From NCBI GenBank assembly GCA_964647625.1, contig CAZYHZ010000008.1, positions 34,951-98,950 of the forward strand: 64,000 bases of DNA, given 5' to 3'. Position numbers and translations under genes: made by a program. Positions within the stretch are counted from its first letter, which is position 1, and each line of letters begins with the position of its first letter. Under the pieces are notes generated by a model that worked only from the letters and a program-made list of their open reading frames with translations, was not told where the DNA came from and did not search any database. Shown in pieces: positions 53,206-61,914 of the stretch. Source of the DNA: DASRJG01 sp964647625 (GTDB lineage Bacteria; Acidobacteriota; Polarisedimenticolia; Polarisedimenticolales; DASRJG01).

Positions 53206-54144
53206 TCAATCCTCTAGCAGAGACTCCTCTGGCAGGGTTGCACGGATCACCAGCTTTAGTGCGCCCGCCGCGTCTGCCAACTTCTCGGGCTCCCACGTTA
53301 CGGTAAGTAGGTGGTTGGTATCAAAATGCGTTCCGCGCTGATCGAATACATCCTTGCGGCACGTATAGATGACCGGTCGCCCCAAGCCCTCGGCGAACCC
53401 GGCTTCCCAGTACACTCCTCGGTTGTCGTGCGTGAGGTCGGCCACGAGAAAACGAGCGGTTCGGATCGCGATCCTTAGCCGATCGTCAATGATGCCGGCT
53501 ACAGGCTCCTCGTCTAAACGGAATAGGTCAAATCCCGTTTGCTTTGATGCGGGCTTGAACCAAGTCGAGAACACCTCGTCGAGTTCCGCATCGCCATACT
53601 TCATAGCCATGAACGCCTTGCGAGACTTCCCGGCGCTACCCCTGATCAACTCCGCGTAGTACTGCCACCCCTTGAAAGTGAGCCTTGCAGTGTGCGGCTC
53701 CCTCGTTTGATCCCAGTCTACAAATCCAGCGCCATGCAGGTAGTTCACTGAAAACACAACGCCTCTCTGACCCAACGCTCCCACAACGCCTCGCAATGCA
53801 TCGGGAATCAGCGGGGTCCACTGCCCCGGAACCCGCGTCTGATCTCCGAGCCAGAGAACCAAGCGATCGGCCTGCTCGGAGGCGTCGGGCAGGCTAGGGT
53901 CGCGCAGAACTCGATCAACCCATTCGGCAATCACCATGACTGGCTGCTCACCCGGGCGGTAGTGGCGGCGAACGCTATGGCTCAAAGCCGCTCGTTGCAG
54001 GTCGGTCACCCCGCGGTTGTACAAGGAAAACGCATTGATACGATAGTGACCGCACGTCTCGCACATTACTTCAAGGGTGTTGGTGTCGAAGTGCGTGGTT
54101 GGCTCGCTCTTCACCGGCTGGTTGCAGACAGGGCAATTTGGCAC
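53206..54144 (-). CDS. Zinc-ribbon protein with a deoxyribosyltransferase/TIR-like domain
   Basis: 312 residues, GTG start. Residues 4-34 form a zinc ribbon (CPVCNQ and MCETCG). About 150-160 residues of linker or helical domain follow. The C-terminal half (about 170-285) holds KAFMAMKYGD, then ARFLVADLTHDNRGVYWEAG and FAEGLGRPVIYTC. This is the nucleotide-binding pattern (ADLT...VYWExGFAxGLGRPVI) of the nucleoside 2-deoxyribosyltransferase/TIR-like superfamily. Such domains degrade or bind NAD or nucleotides in several anti-phage systems. The conserved Glu in YWEAG is present. Located beside the type I operon; a defence effector is plausible but not shown. Confidence 0.65.
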   Translation of the reverse strand: MPNCPVCNQPVKSEPTTHFDTNTLEVMCETCGHYRINAFSLYNRGVTDLQRAALSHSVRRHYRPGEQPVMVIAEWVDRVLRDPSLPDASEQADRLVLWLGDQTRVPGQWTPLIPDALRGVVGALGQRGVVFSVNYLHGAGFVDWDQTREPHTARLTFKGWQYYAELIRGSAGKSRKAFMAMKYGDAELDEVFSTWFKPASKQTGFDLFRLDEEPVAGIIDDRLRIAIRTARFLVADLTHDNRGVYWEAGFAEGLGRPVIYTCRKDVFDQRGTHFDTNHLLTVTWEPEKLADAAGALKLVIRATLPEESLLED

Positions 54145-54302
54145 CGGGAATTACTCCATACCGCTTTACAATCCTGATTGGATACCGGCCGGCAGCACGG
54201 CCGCGCGACAGGGTACCAGTCCCTGGTCCAACGCCGCCGATCGCGCAAGTGTACGCGAGGCTCTCCCGCCGTTGAGGGTCGCCACGGTCAAGGCAAAAAC
54301 CC

Positions 54303-54340
54303 GTCGCATGTCCACGCGCGCTCTACAGACGACATGCGGC
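54303..54340 (-). repeat. Dispersed hairpin, degenerate copy H8
   Basis: GTCGCATGTC (54303-54312) faces GACATGCGGC (54331-54340), 9 of 10 paired. It lies in the 284-base gap (54145-54428), which otherwise shows no gene. Confidence 0.4.
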
Positions 54341-54428
54341 ACGGACTCGGCTTCACGATCTCGCCCCCCCCCGGATGGCACAATTTGGCACAAAATGTCA
54401 CCGAAACGGCCGAAGGCCCGGCGGCGGG

Positions 54429-54668
54429 CTACTCCGCCCCCACCGGCGGCTCCATCCACCTCGCGATGTGGAGCGTGACGCCGTTGCCGAGGTAGTGGGT
54501 TCCGTGCGCACCGGGAGGCACATTTTGGCGCGGGTCATCGCCCGGCCCAGGCCACGGCTGATCGTGGAACATAGCGCGGTACACGATCGGACCCCGGGGC
54601 TCCGGCACCCGCTGTTCGAGTCGGGAGAGACGGGCGTTCAGGCTTCGTGCCCCGCTCCGAAACGTCAC
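54429..54668 (-). CDS. Small protein with an N-terminal SRLEQR helix, unknown function
   Basis: 79 residues, GTG start overlapping the preceding stop (GTGA). The N-terminus (LNARLSRLEQRVPEP) resembles the ARLARLE and RRLARLE starts of the next two genes, suggesting a coiled-coil oligomerisation helix repeated in a gene family. The C-terminal part (GTHYLGNGVTLHIARW) looks beta-like. Last gene of a coupled minus-strand operon. Confidence 0.5.
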   Translation of the reverse strand: MTFRSGARSLNARLSRLEQRVPEPRGPIVYRAMFHDQPWPGPGDDPRQNVPPGAHGTHYLGNGVTLHIARWMEPPVGAE

Positions 54669-55003
54669 CTACACTCCCGAGTACCGGCACCCGGCGCAAA
54701 CAAGTCGTCGAGCGCCTGGCTCAACCTCGCTCGCATGGCCGGGGTATAGGGGGCACCCGGCGTCGTCGGGAAATAGGGCCCGCCCTTCAGGAATGCCTTG
54801 AGTGCGCGCGGACTGCCGGGCCCGCCCGCGACGCCCGACGACAAGCGCAGTCGTTCGGCCTGAGCCCGGAGCTGCCGATCGAGCGGACCGTGTAACGCCA
54901 GCGCCGCCAGCTCGCGCAAGTCGTCTGGATGGGAAAGCCGATCTGCGTGCCGGGAAATGGCTTCGAGTCGTGCGAGGCGGGCCGTCAACCTCCCAATGGT
55001 CAT
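54665..55003 (-). CDS. Small helical protein, unknown function
   Basis: 112 residues; the ATG overlaps the upstream stop as ATGA. Begins MTIGRLTARLARLEAISRHA and is mostly helical, with a G/P-rich hinge (GGPYFPTTPGAPYTP). It belongs to the run of four overlapping small genes between 54429 and 55610, an arrangement typical of phage-like elements. No family recognised. Confidence 0.55.
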   Translation of the reverse strand: MTIGRLTARLARLEAISRHADRLSHPDDLRELAALALHGPLDRQLRAQAERLRLSSGVAGGPGSPRALKAFLKGGPYFPTTPGAPYTPAMRARLSQALDDLFAPGAGTRECR

Positions 55004-55242
55004 GCGGCGGGGTCGTCCCGGAGGAGCTTCTCCCGGAGAATCCGCCGTGCTGGCGAATCGACTTCGTCACGGTGTACGACGGGGATGTGGGGACCGCCGC
55101 CAAGAAGCTTCTCCCGTGCACGGGCGCAACTGTCCTCGTAGATCTCGGCCATCCGCTGGAGCGTCTCGGGGCTCACCAACAACTCCTCCTGCTCCCGGCT
55201 CGCGACCTCCAATCGGGCCAGGCGACGAGTCATCGCTCTCAT
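55000..55242 (-). CDS. Small helical protein, unknown function
   Basis: 80 residues, ATGA overlap at both ends. Begins MRAMTRRLARLEVASREQEE and continues with a helical region (QRMAEIYEDSCARAREKLLG). The same (R/L)ARLE start as its neighbours suggests duplicated genes or proteins that assemble together. No family recognised. Confidence 0.55.
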   Translation of the reverse strand: MRAMTRRLARLEVASREQEELLVSPETLQRMAEIYEDSCARAREKLLGGGPHIPVVHRDEVDSPARRILREKLLRDDPAA

Positions 55243-55610
55243 GACTTCCCTAGACGTTCTTCGAGGGCGCGGAGCCGTTCTTCCAGTTCGTGGGTTTCGC
55301 GGAATCGGCAGCTCGATTCGAGAAGCGTTCGCGAGGCACCCAGGCGGACGGCTGCCGGCGTGTCGCGGGATAGAAGGCTGATCAATGTTCCGGCCGCTGC
55401 CTGGCCCGCCGCCACAAGACGCGAGAACGCGGACTCGAATAGTTGTCCGCGAGCATCATCGAGTTCGCTTCGGAACTTCGGGTCCTTGAGCCGGCGAGCA
55501 ATCGTTCGCTTCGAGCAACCGCACACGGTGGCCGCGCGCTCCCAGGAGGCACCACCGGCGAGCTCTGCGATGAGCTTCGCATCAAGTTTTCCAATACGGG
55601 CGTCTGACAC
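55239..55610 (-). CDS. Helix-turn-helix protein (small-terminase-like)
   Basis: 123 residues, GTG start. Residues about 8-45 hold a helix-turn-helix (LDAKLIAELAGGASWERAAT, then CGCSKRTIARRLKDPKF) of the kind used by small terminase-like or phBC6A51-type proteins, where A-x-x-x-G-C-S-K-R-T binds DNA. The remainder is helical and ends in a coiled coil (ETHELEERLRALEERLGKS). It could mark DNA ends for packaging or regulate the element; no large terminase is visible in the window. Lies 21 bases downstream of the ParB-methylase gene. Confidence 0.6.
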   Translation of the reverse strand: MSDARIGKLDAKLIAELAGGASWERAATVCGCSKRTIARRLKDPKFRSELDDARGQLFESAFSRLVAAGQAAAGTLISLLSRDTPAAVRLGASRTLLESSCRFRETHELEERLRALEERLGKS

Positions 55611-55631
55611 GTCACGACCTCGCCGAGCCAG

Positions 55632-56978
55632 TTACTCGTTCCCGCGCCAGCCGGTCGCCTTCTTGCCTGTGTAATCTTGCCAACGGGTCACGATGACGTC
55701 GCAATAGGCAGGGTCGATCTCCATCAAGAACGCGCGTCGTCCCATGCGCTCTGCCGCGATGAGCGTGGACCCCGAACCACCGAACAGGTCGAGCACGTTC
55801 TCCCCTCGCCTGGATGAGTACGTCATCGCTCGTTCGGCTAGATCGACCGGCTTCTCCGTCAAGTGAACCATAGACGGCGGCGCAATCTTCTTCACGCTCC
55901 ACAGGTCGGTCGCGTTTGTAATCTCGGGGTTGAAGTAATGTGCGGCGCCCGCCTTCCATCCGTAGAACGCCCACTCGTGCGCGCCCATGAAGTCTTTGCG
56001 CGTCAACACCGGCCACTGCTTGTCCCAAATGATCCCCTGATGGAACTCCAGCCCTGCGCCGGCGAGAGCCGCGGGGTAGTTCATCAAGTTTGCGTAGCCG
56101 CCCCAAATGTAAAACGAGCGCCCAGGCTCCAGCGCGTCACCGAGGTTCTTGAACCATGCGTTGAGCAGCTCGACGAACTTCTCAGGCGGCAGGAAGTCGT
56201 TCACCAGCTCACGGTCCTTCGGCCGCATCTTCGTCGTGGTGGGCTTTGCCTTCTCCGGGTGCCGCGCCAGGTCAAGCTGTTGGTGATGCGTCACTCCCCT
56301 CGGCTGCCGCGGCATCGACTTCTGTCGCGCGCCGGACGCCAATGCAGTGGCGATGGAGTTGTTGCTGCGGCTCTCGACTTTGACGTTGTACGGCGGGTCC
56401 GTGTTCACGAGGTGCACACGCTCGCCACCGAGAAGTAGCTCCACGAGCTGCGGGCTCGCGCTGTCGCCACACAGCAAGCGATGCCGCCCTAGAACGATCA
56501 GGTCGTTGCGCTGCGTCTTCGGCTCGTCCGGCGGCTCCGGGATGTCGTCGGGGTCGGTCAGACCCACCGTGGGTGCATCGTCGCCGCGGAGTAGCGCCTC
56601 GATCTCCTCCTCGGCGAACCCTGTCAATTCCAGGTCGGCGCCGAGCGACTCCAATTCTCGAAGTATTTGCTCGAGCTTGACCTCGTCCCACGAGCCGCTG
56701 ATTTTGTTCAACGCGATGTTCAATTGCCGCTCGGTCGGATCGTCGAGATCGACGTAGACGACCGGTAGGTTCTCGATTCCCTCGGCCTCGGCCGCGCGGA
56801 CGCGCATGTGCCCGCCCACGATGTGGCCGCTGCGCTGATTCACGACGATGGGCTCGACCGTGCCAAAGAAGCGCAGCGAGCGCCGCAGCGCGGCCAGATC
56901 GTGCTCTGAGATCTGCCTCGGGTTGTACGGCGCGCCCATCGTGGCCAAACGCGCGGTCGGGATTTCAACGACATCCAT
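55632..56978 (-). CDS. ParB-like domain fused to a DNA methyltransferase
   Basis: 448 residues, ATG 56978 with GGAG upstream. Residues about 1-100 are a ParB/Srx-type domain (MGAPYNPRQISEHDLAALRR, VVNQRSGHIVGGHMRVRAAE, with the GGHxR box). The rest is a beta-type methyltransferase: catalytic NTDPPYNV (about 194) precedes the SAM-binding DLFGGSGSTLIAAERMGR (about 400), with HLTEKPVDLAERA between. It should methylate DNA at N6-adenine or N4-cytosine. Such fusions are common in phages and integrative elements, where they protect element DNA. Divergent from the plus-strand arm. Confidence 0.85.
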   Translation of the reverse strand: MDVVEIPTARLATMGAPYNPRQISEHDLAALRRSLRFFGTVEPIVVNQRSGHIVGGHMRVRAAEAEGIENLPVVYVDLDDPTERQLNIALNKISGSWDEVKLEQILRELESLGADLELTGFAEEEIEALLRGDDAPTVGLTDPDDIPEPPDEPKTQRNDLIVLGRHRLLCGDSASPQLVELLLGGERVHLVNTDPPYNVKVESRSNNSIATALASGARQKSMPRQPRGVTHHQQLDLARHPEKAKPTTTKMRPKDRELVNDFLPPEKFVELLNAWFKNLGDALEPGRSFYIWGGYANLMNYPAALAGAGLEFHQGIIWDKQWPVLTRKDFMGAHEWAFYGWKAGAAHYFNPEITNATDLWSVKKIAPPSMVHLTEKPVDLAERAMTYSSRRGENVLDLFGGSGSTLIAAERMGRRAFLMEIDPAYCDVIVTRWQDYTGKKATGWRGNE

Positions 56979-57113
56979 AGAGGTCTCCGTTCACGCGATG
57001 GAGCGCGATTTGCAATGCGAGGATCGCCTCACGATCGCCTCGAAGAATTGTGTCAATAGATCTTGATGTTCCTTCGCTCATCGATCACTCATGGCCGCGA
57101 AGGGAGCAACCGT

Positions 57114-57347
57114 ATGAACAACATCAACATGAACGAGGTCTTCCAGCGCCTCGTCGCGATTGCTGGCTCGGAGAACGGCGGTGCGCGTGGCGACACCGTT
57201 CTCTCCTGCGACATGCTTCACCAAGAGGCCCTGTACACCGTCCAAGCAGGTCTCGCCGGTCTTCTGGCCGACGTCGCCAACGCGTGCGGCCCCATCGCCA
57301 CGCAGCGTCTGGAGCGGGAGTTCCCGCGCGTTTTCGAAACTCGCTGA
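57114..57347 (+). CDS. Small protein of unknown function
   Basis: 77 residues from ATG 57114 (AGGGAG 8 bases upstream). Helical (NEVFQRLVAIAGS, LYTVQAGLAGLLADVANACG) with no signal peptide. First gene of the plus-strand arm. The 135-base gap to the divergent methylase gene holds two near-identical GATCGCCTC repeats (about 57023 and 57034) that could be an operator. No family recognised. Confidence 0.5.
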   Translation: MNNINMNEVFQRLVAIAGSENGGARGDTVLSCDMLHQEALYTVQAGLAGLLADVANACGPIATQRLEREFPRVFETR

Positions 57348-57387
57348 ACCATTCAACTCGGGCCACGTGCCCATGAAGGAGAACCAC

Positions 57388-57726
57388 ATGTCCGAAGCCA
57401 TCGAGAACGCCACGACCGTTGAAGCGAACGTCTCCAAGGGAAAGTCCAAGAGACCGAACCCGAAGCCCAAGGCGACCACTCGGAAGGCAAAGCCGGCGAA
57501 GGCGGCGAAGCCGAAGCCGGAGAAGAAGCCGAAGGCGCCGCGGGAAGACCGCGCCAATTGGCAAACGTTCGCGCTCCGGTTGCCGAAGAGCGAAGCCGCA
57601 GCACTCCACAGTGCCGCTGGACCCGCGAACGCATCCCGCGCCGTGCGCGCACTCATCGCGGCGTTCGTCGCCGAAGATCGCTCCCAGTTCGAGGCCGTCG
57701 TCGAGGACTGCAAGAAGCTCCGATAA
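57388..57726 (+). CDS. Lysine/proline-rich DNA-binding-like protein with RHH-type C-terminus
   Basis: 112 residues from ATG 57388 (GAAGGAG upstream). Residues about 17-55 are a lysine/proline/alanine tail (KGKSKRPNPKPKATTRKAKP) resembling histone H1-like bacterial proteins. Residues about 58-105 (WQTFALRLPKSEAAALHSAA, SRAVRALIAAF) look like a ribbon-helix-helix fold. Likely a nucleoid- or partition-type DNA binder of the element. A terminator hairpin follows. Confidence 0.6.
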   Translation: MSEAIENATTVEANVSKGKSKRPNPKPKATTRKAKPAKAAKPKPEKKPKAPREDRANWQTFALRLPKSEAAALHSAAGPANASRAVRALIAAFVAEDRSQFEAVVEDCKKLR

Positions 57727-57747
57727 CTCAGGCCCGCCTGTTTCTTC

Positions 57748-57779
57748 GACCCGCGGCATCCGTCGCGGGTCGTTCTCTC
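57748..57779 (+). terminator. Likely rho-independent terminator
   Basis: GACCCGCG (57748-57755) pairs perfectly with CGCGGGTC (57764-57771) around an 8-base loop, followed by GTTCTCTCT. It lies 22 bases after the stop of the RHH-type gene. Confidence 0.7.
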
Positions 57780-57874
57780 TCGACGTCATTGTGTCGCGCT
57801 GCGCTTTAGTCGGACAAGGGCTGGTCGGCGATTCTTGTTAGAATTGCAGGCATCGTCTTCTACGGAGACACGCG

Positions 57875-58924
57875 ATGTCTACTGAGCCCGCTGAACCCGA
57901 AAAGGCAACGCTGCACTTCACGATCTGGCTCTCCGAGAATCCACCGTTCGACCTCCCAACAACGCCCGACGGTGGACACGTGGCTGCCGAGCTTGATGCC
58001 TTTCGAGATATCACGGATCGACCCGTTCCAATTCCAAACCTAAACGATGACGATCAGACAGCGAGCGATGGAGCTCGTCTCACGATCCCCCGGCTTACGA
58101 TTCCGAGCCCGCCAATACTTTCGCTGAAGACGCAGTTTCGCGTTGATACCAGCCACAAGGCGTATTACGCGAGAGCGAGCACTCTCTTGGACGATTCGGC
58201 GGTGCTCGATTTCCGATTCACTTGCCGCCCTCAGGACCACTATGTGTTCGTTGCCAGCTACTTGCTGCGGTTCGTCGAGGGGCCGCCGAAGTTCGAATTG
58301 CGGAATTGCTACAGCGTGAGGATGTTGCCTTTCAACGACGGTGACGACCTTGGTCAGCTAGTCAATGCGGCGATTCCTGAAGAGGTCCGTGATCTCTGCG
58401 CGGGAGACCGCTCACCAATTAATCCACACATCGGAGTTGCTCCACCTCTCATAGATGAGTTCGTCATCGGCTGCCGCGATGCGGTCGAAGTCAAGATCGG
58501 ACTCCCTGGTAAGCCGTTCCGCATGAAGTTTGATGATGAGAAGTTCGCGTCGTTGCTTCCTATGGAGCAACGGGCGGTCCGAGAAGTTCTCGAAATGACC
58601 GCACCCCGCGCGGCTCTTCCCGAAGGCCCTCGCCCGAAAGTACCGGCCGACGCGATTGTCGGCCACATCGCGGATCTGGTTCGCTTCTTCGAAGCACTGC
58701 TGGTGCAGCTTCCACGGGATACTTGGCCCGCGTTCAGTACTAGATCCGGGGCCGCAGCGTTCCTCACAATGCGACTGGATGCGACCGCAGAGGAAATTGC
58801 CGATATTGCCGAGCTGCTGGTGAAAGGCTTGCGCCGGCCGAAGGCAGAGGACCTCGCACAGAAATTCGCCCGGAGGACAACCGGGTTGTCCGCACGTCGC
58901 CTTCGTGACCTTACGCGGCAATAA
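57875..58924 (+). CDS. Cytoplasmic protein of unknown function
   Basis: 349 residues, ATG with GGAGA upstream. The N-terminal two-thirds are beta-rich (ATLHFTIWLSENPPFDLP, YVFVASYLLRFVEGPPKFEL), the C-terminal third helical (EEIADIAELLVKGLRRPKAE). No signal peptide, membrane span or catalytic motif recognised. It has its own leader and stands between the terminator at 57748 and the replication/excision operon. Confidence 0.55.
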   Translation: MSTEPAEPEKATLHFTIWLSENPPFDLPTTPDGGHVAAELDAFRDITDRPVPIPNLNDDDQTASDGARLTIPRLTIPSPPILSLKTQFRVDTSHKAYYARASTLLDDSAVLDFRFTCRPQDHYVFVASYLLRFVEGPPKFELRNCYSVRMLPFNDGDDLGQLVNAAIPEEVRDLCAGDRSPINPHIGVAPPLIDEFVIGCRDAVEVKIGLPGKPFRMKFDDEKFASLLPMEQRAVREVLEMTAPRAALPEGPRPKVPADAIVGHIADLVRFFEALLVQLPRDTWPAFSTRSGAAAFLTMRLDATAEEIADIAELLVKGLRRPKAEDLAQKFARRTTGLSARRLRDLTRQ

Positions 58925-59012
58925 CTCGCGCTAGTTACTGCCGCGCAGCGATCCGAATACTCGATACCTTCCTGATGACCGCCGAAGAGTTCATGGCGGC
59001 GCGGAGGTGTCG

Positions 59013-59213
59013 ATGGAGAACGAGCTACTCACCGCACCGGAAGTCGCGAACATCTATCGCGTCAAGACGGTCACGATCTATAGCGCCGCGAAGGCCGGAA
59101 AGATCCCGCACGTCGTTTTGTGGCCGGGCAAGAAGCGACCTCTGATCCGATTTCGACGTTCGGACATCGAAGCGTTCCTGCGTGATCAAACCGTTGGCAC
59201 GAAGGGCGAGTAA
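59013..59213 (+). CDS. Excisionase-like helix-turn-helix protein
   Basis: 66 residues from ATG 59013 (GGAGG 7 bases upstream; an in-frame GTG at 59007 is less likely). The pattern LLTAPEVANIYRVKTVTIYS, then AGKIPHVVLWPGKKRPLIRF and SDIEAFL, is the HTH_17/MerR-like excisionase fold. It probably binds att-site arms or regulates the operon, biasing the serine recombinase toward excision. The stop overlaps the next start as TAATG. Confidence 0.8.
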   Translation: MENELLTAPEVANIYRVKTVTIYSAAKAGKIPHVVLWPGKKRPLIRFRRSDIEAFLRDQTVGTKGE

Positions 59214-60202
59214 TGGAATCGTCGTTCGTCCGCCGCGATGCCGAGCAGTTCTTCGAGCGCCTCGGCGACAGTGGTTACGAGTTCAACGAAGTTCGCTTGA
59301 TTGGTCCCGCGACTGGGAAGGTGACGCAGAGCTTCCGTTCATCCGTGGCCGACGCGATCACCATCGCGGCCGACGCCTCCGGTCAGCTCAACGTCTACAT
59401 CGGAGCAAACCCTAGATTCCGTCGTCGTGGCACCAGGGATGACGTCCACACTGCTCGAGGCGCATGGGCCGACCTCGACTTCCACCAGATCGACCCGAAC
59501 CGCGATCTCGCATTGGAGCTCGCGTACCGCCGCATCGAGGCGCTCGGGATGCGGCCGACGATGCTCGTGCATACGGGCAATGGCCTGCAGGCATGGTGGC
59601 TGTTCCGTGCACCAGTAGCGGTCTCCAAGGAATGGCCCGCGGAGCGATTCGAGGCCATCAACAACGGGCTCGCTGAACAACTCGGTGGTGATCACGTTCA
59701 TGACCTTGCTCGTGTACTCCGAGTTCCGGGCACGGTGAATCTTCCGGATGCAAGGAAGCGGGAGCGTGGGTGCGTTCCCGTGATGGCGCGGTTGCTCAAA
59801 GTCGGCGGGCCGACGTATGCGCCGCAGGACTTCGATAGCATCGCTATCACTCCCGCGTCGTCGAGTTGTCCGGGCGTCTCCACGATCGAAGTACCGAGAG
59901 AGCCCAATCCCGAGGTTGTAGAGGCGTTCATCGAACTCATCGATGCGCTCGACCCGTGCCATCCGTTGTCGCGCACATGGCGTGGCGATCGAGAGCTTGC
60001 CGACGACTCCCGTTCAGGCTGGGACATGGCGATGGCTAACCAGCTCGTTCGTGCGGGAATCCGAGATGAGTTTGTCCCTCACATTCTGCGAGCGTTCCAC
60101 AAAGGGCGAGGCCGACTGGCGACTGACAAATACCTCGCTAGAACGATCTCGAAAGCACTACGTCCTCTCGGAGTCGAGCATGCAACCCATCGGAATCCTT
60201 AA
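59213..60202 (+). CDS. RepB-type primase-like replication protein
   Basis: 329 residues. It has archaeo-eukaryotic-primase-like signatures: ARGAWADLDFHQIDPNRD (acidic D-x-D metal site, about residue 84), LVHTGNGLQAWWLFRAP (about 120) and DLARVLRVPGTVNLPDA (about 165). These are as in RepB_primase/DUF-type primases of plasmids and integrative elements. The C-terminal 80 residues (WDMAMANQLVRAGIRDEFVP) resemble a PriCT helical domain. It should make primers for element replication after excision. Coupled to both neighbours by overlapping ends. Confidence 0.75.
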   Translation: MESSFVRRDAEQFFERLGDSGYEFNEVRLIGPATGKVTQSFRSSVADAITIAADASGQLNVYIGANPRFRRRGTRDDVHTARGAWADLDFHQIDPNRDLALELAYRRIEALGMRPTMLVHTGNGLQAWWLFRAPVAVSKEWPAERFEAINNGLAEQLGGDHVHDLARVLRVPGTVNLPDARKRERGCVPVMARLLKVGGPTYAPQDFDSIAITPASSSCPGVSTIEVPREPNPEVVEAFIELIDALDPCHPLSRTWRGDRELADDSRSGWDMAMANQLVRAGIRDEFVPHILRAFHKGRGRLATDKYLARTISKALRPLGVEHATHRNP

Positions 60203-61550
60203 ACCGGAGGCCGCGATTACCGGGGCGCTCACGTCCAACGGGCGGGTGGATGGCGCTATTGCAGCGTGGCCTGACCCGCTCGCGCGCGAGGCGCTTCATG
60301 GTCTCGCTGGAGAGTTTGTGGAGACGGTTATTCCGCACAGCGAGGCCGACCCTGCGGCGTTCCTCATCCAGTTCCTGATCGCGTTCGGCAACGTAGTCGG
60401 CAGGTCGGCACACTACGTCGTCGAAGAAGCACGCCACTCTTTGAATCTCTTTGGCGTCTTGGTCGGGACAACGTCGAAAGGACGGAAGGGGACCTCGTGG
60501 AATCGCGTCCTGCGGCGATTTGCCGCCGTCGATGCTGACTGGGTTAAGGACCGGGTTAGCGGTGGCCTCTCGTCCGGCGAGGGCTTGATCAGCAAAGTCC
60601 GCGATCCAGTTCAGAAGCTCGAACCGATACGTGGGCGGGAACAACGCGTCAAGGAATACCAGAAGGTGATCGTCGATGAAGGCGAATCGGATAAGCGCCT
60701 TCTTGTTGTCGAAGAGGAGTTCTCATCACCGCTGCAGGTTGCGCGGCGGGAGGGCAACACGCTGTCTCCGCTGATCCGTCGGGCCTGGGACACCGGGATG
60801 CTCGCTTCCATGACAAGAAACAACCCGCTCAAAGCAACCGATGCGCATGTGTCCATCATCGGACATATCACGAAGCAGGAGCTGCTTCGCCATCTTGATT
60901 CCACCGAAACCGCCAACGGATTCGCTAACCGCTTCCTATGGTTCTGCACTCGGCGCTCGAAGTCGCTGCCGGACGGCGGCCATGCTCACGAACTCGACTG
61001 GAATCCGTTCGATGCGAAGTTGACCAAGGCCGTTCGATTCGGGCGAGGTGTAGGACAGATCGCTCGCGACAACGACTCCCGAAAGCTGTGGCATGCGGTG
61101 TACCCGAAACTCTCCGAAGGGCAACCGGGGCTCCTCGGCGCCGTTATTTCAAGAGCCGAGGCCCAAGTTCTGCGGCTGGCCTGCGTCTACGCGCTCCTCG
61201 ACTGCTCGTCCATCATCATGCCCGAGCACCTCAAGGCGGCGTTAGCGGTCTGGGAATACGCCGAGGCGTCGGCGCGGTTCGTTTTCGGGAATGCCCTGGG
61301 AGACCCAGTCGCCGATGACATCCTTCGCGCCCTCAGGGCGTCGGCGACCGGCCTGACCCGTACCGAGATTCGAGACCTGTTCGGTCGCAACAAGACTGGT
61401 ACACAGATTCAACGCGCCCTTGCACTACTTCAGGAGCACGCGCTGGCCGACTTCCGGACCGAAGAGTCTGGCGGACGATCGGCGGAGATCTGGTTCGCCC
61501 TCCGTCCGACCACAGGTGCCGAAATGGCAGGCAGCGAGAACCCCCGATGA
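60180..61550 (+). CDS. DUF3987-type P-loop protein
   Basis: 456 residues from ATG 60180, overlapping the primase stop by 23 bases. The Walker A-like LVGTTSKGRKGTSW (about residue 97) and an acidic Walker B-like KRLLVVEEEF (about 173) fit DUF3987, a family of helicase/primase-associated ATPases in mobile elements. Later motifs include STETANGFANRFLWFC and a C-terminal winged-helix segment (GLTRTEIRDLFGRNKTGTQI). It probably works with the upstream primase. Confidence 0.75.
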   Translation: MQPIGILKPEAAITGALTSNGRVDGAIAAWPDPLAREALHGLAGEFVETVIPHSEADPAAFLIQFLIAFGNVVGRSAHYVVEEARHSLNLFGVLVGTTSKGRKGTSWNRVLRRFAAVDADWVKDRVSGGLSSGEGLISKVRDPVQKLEPIRGREQRVKEYQKVIVDEGESDKRLLVVEEEFSSPLQVARREGNTLSPLIRRAWDTGMLASMTRNNPLKATDAHVSIIGHITKQELLRHLDSTETANGFANRFLWFCTRRSKSLPDGGHAHELDWNPFDAKLTKAVRFGRGVGQIARDNDSRKLWHAVYPKLSEGQPGLLGAVISRAEAQVLRLACVYALLDCSSIIMPEHLKAALAVWEYAEASARFVFGNALGDPVADDILRALRASATGLTRTEIRDLFGRNKTGTQIQRALALLQEHALADFRTEESGGRSAEIWFALRPTTGAEMAGSENPR

Positions 61551-61593
61551 TCCCCCTTCGGTCGTTTATGTCGTTTATGTCGTAGGTCCTCCG

Positions 61594-61914
61594 ATGGGCA
61601 AATACCTCGATTTGGTCAAGGAGATTGAGCTTGAGGAGGGGGCCGACCTACAGGTCGTAGGCCCTTCGATAGAGACAACCATTCTCAGCGGAATCCGATC
61701 CGAGCCTTTTTCGAGCATCGGGGCTACGACATTAACGACCGAAACGACCGAAGCCCCCTTACCGGCAGCTGTGGAACTCGTCTGCTACTGCTGCCGCCGT
61801 CAGCGATTCTGGCGATCGATCTACGACGTCGTGATCTGCGCGACCTGCCACCCGCCGGCGGACCCGAGCCTCGTGACCAAATGGATCACCTCGGACGGAA
61901 TGGCCGATGCATAA
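61594..61914 (+). CDS. Small zinc-finger-like element protein
   Basis: 106 residues from ATG 61594. An acidic N-terminus (LDLVKEIELEEGADLQVV) is followed by a C-terminal zinc ribbon: CYCCRRQRFWRS and ICATCHPP (four to five cysteines). Proteins ending in this FWRSI...CATCHPPA pattern commonly follow DUF3987 genes in integrative elements. Function unknown. Its end overlaps the next start (ATGCATAA). Confidence 0.65.
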   Translation: MGKYLDLVKEIELEEGADLQVVGPSIETTILSGIRSEPFSSIGATTLTTETTEAPLPAAVELVCYCCRRQRFWRSIYDVVICATCHPPADPSLVTKWITSDGMADA

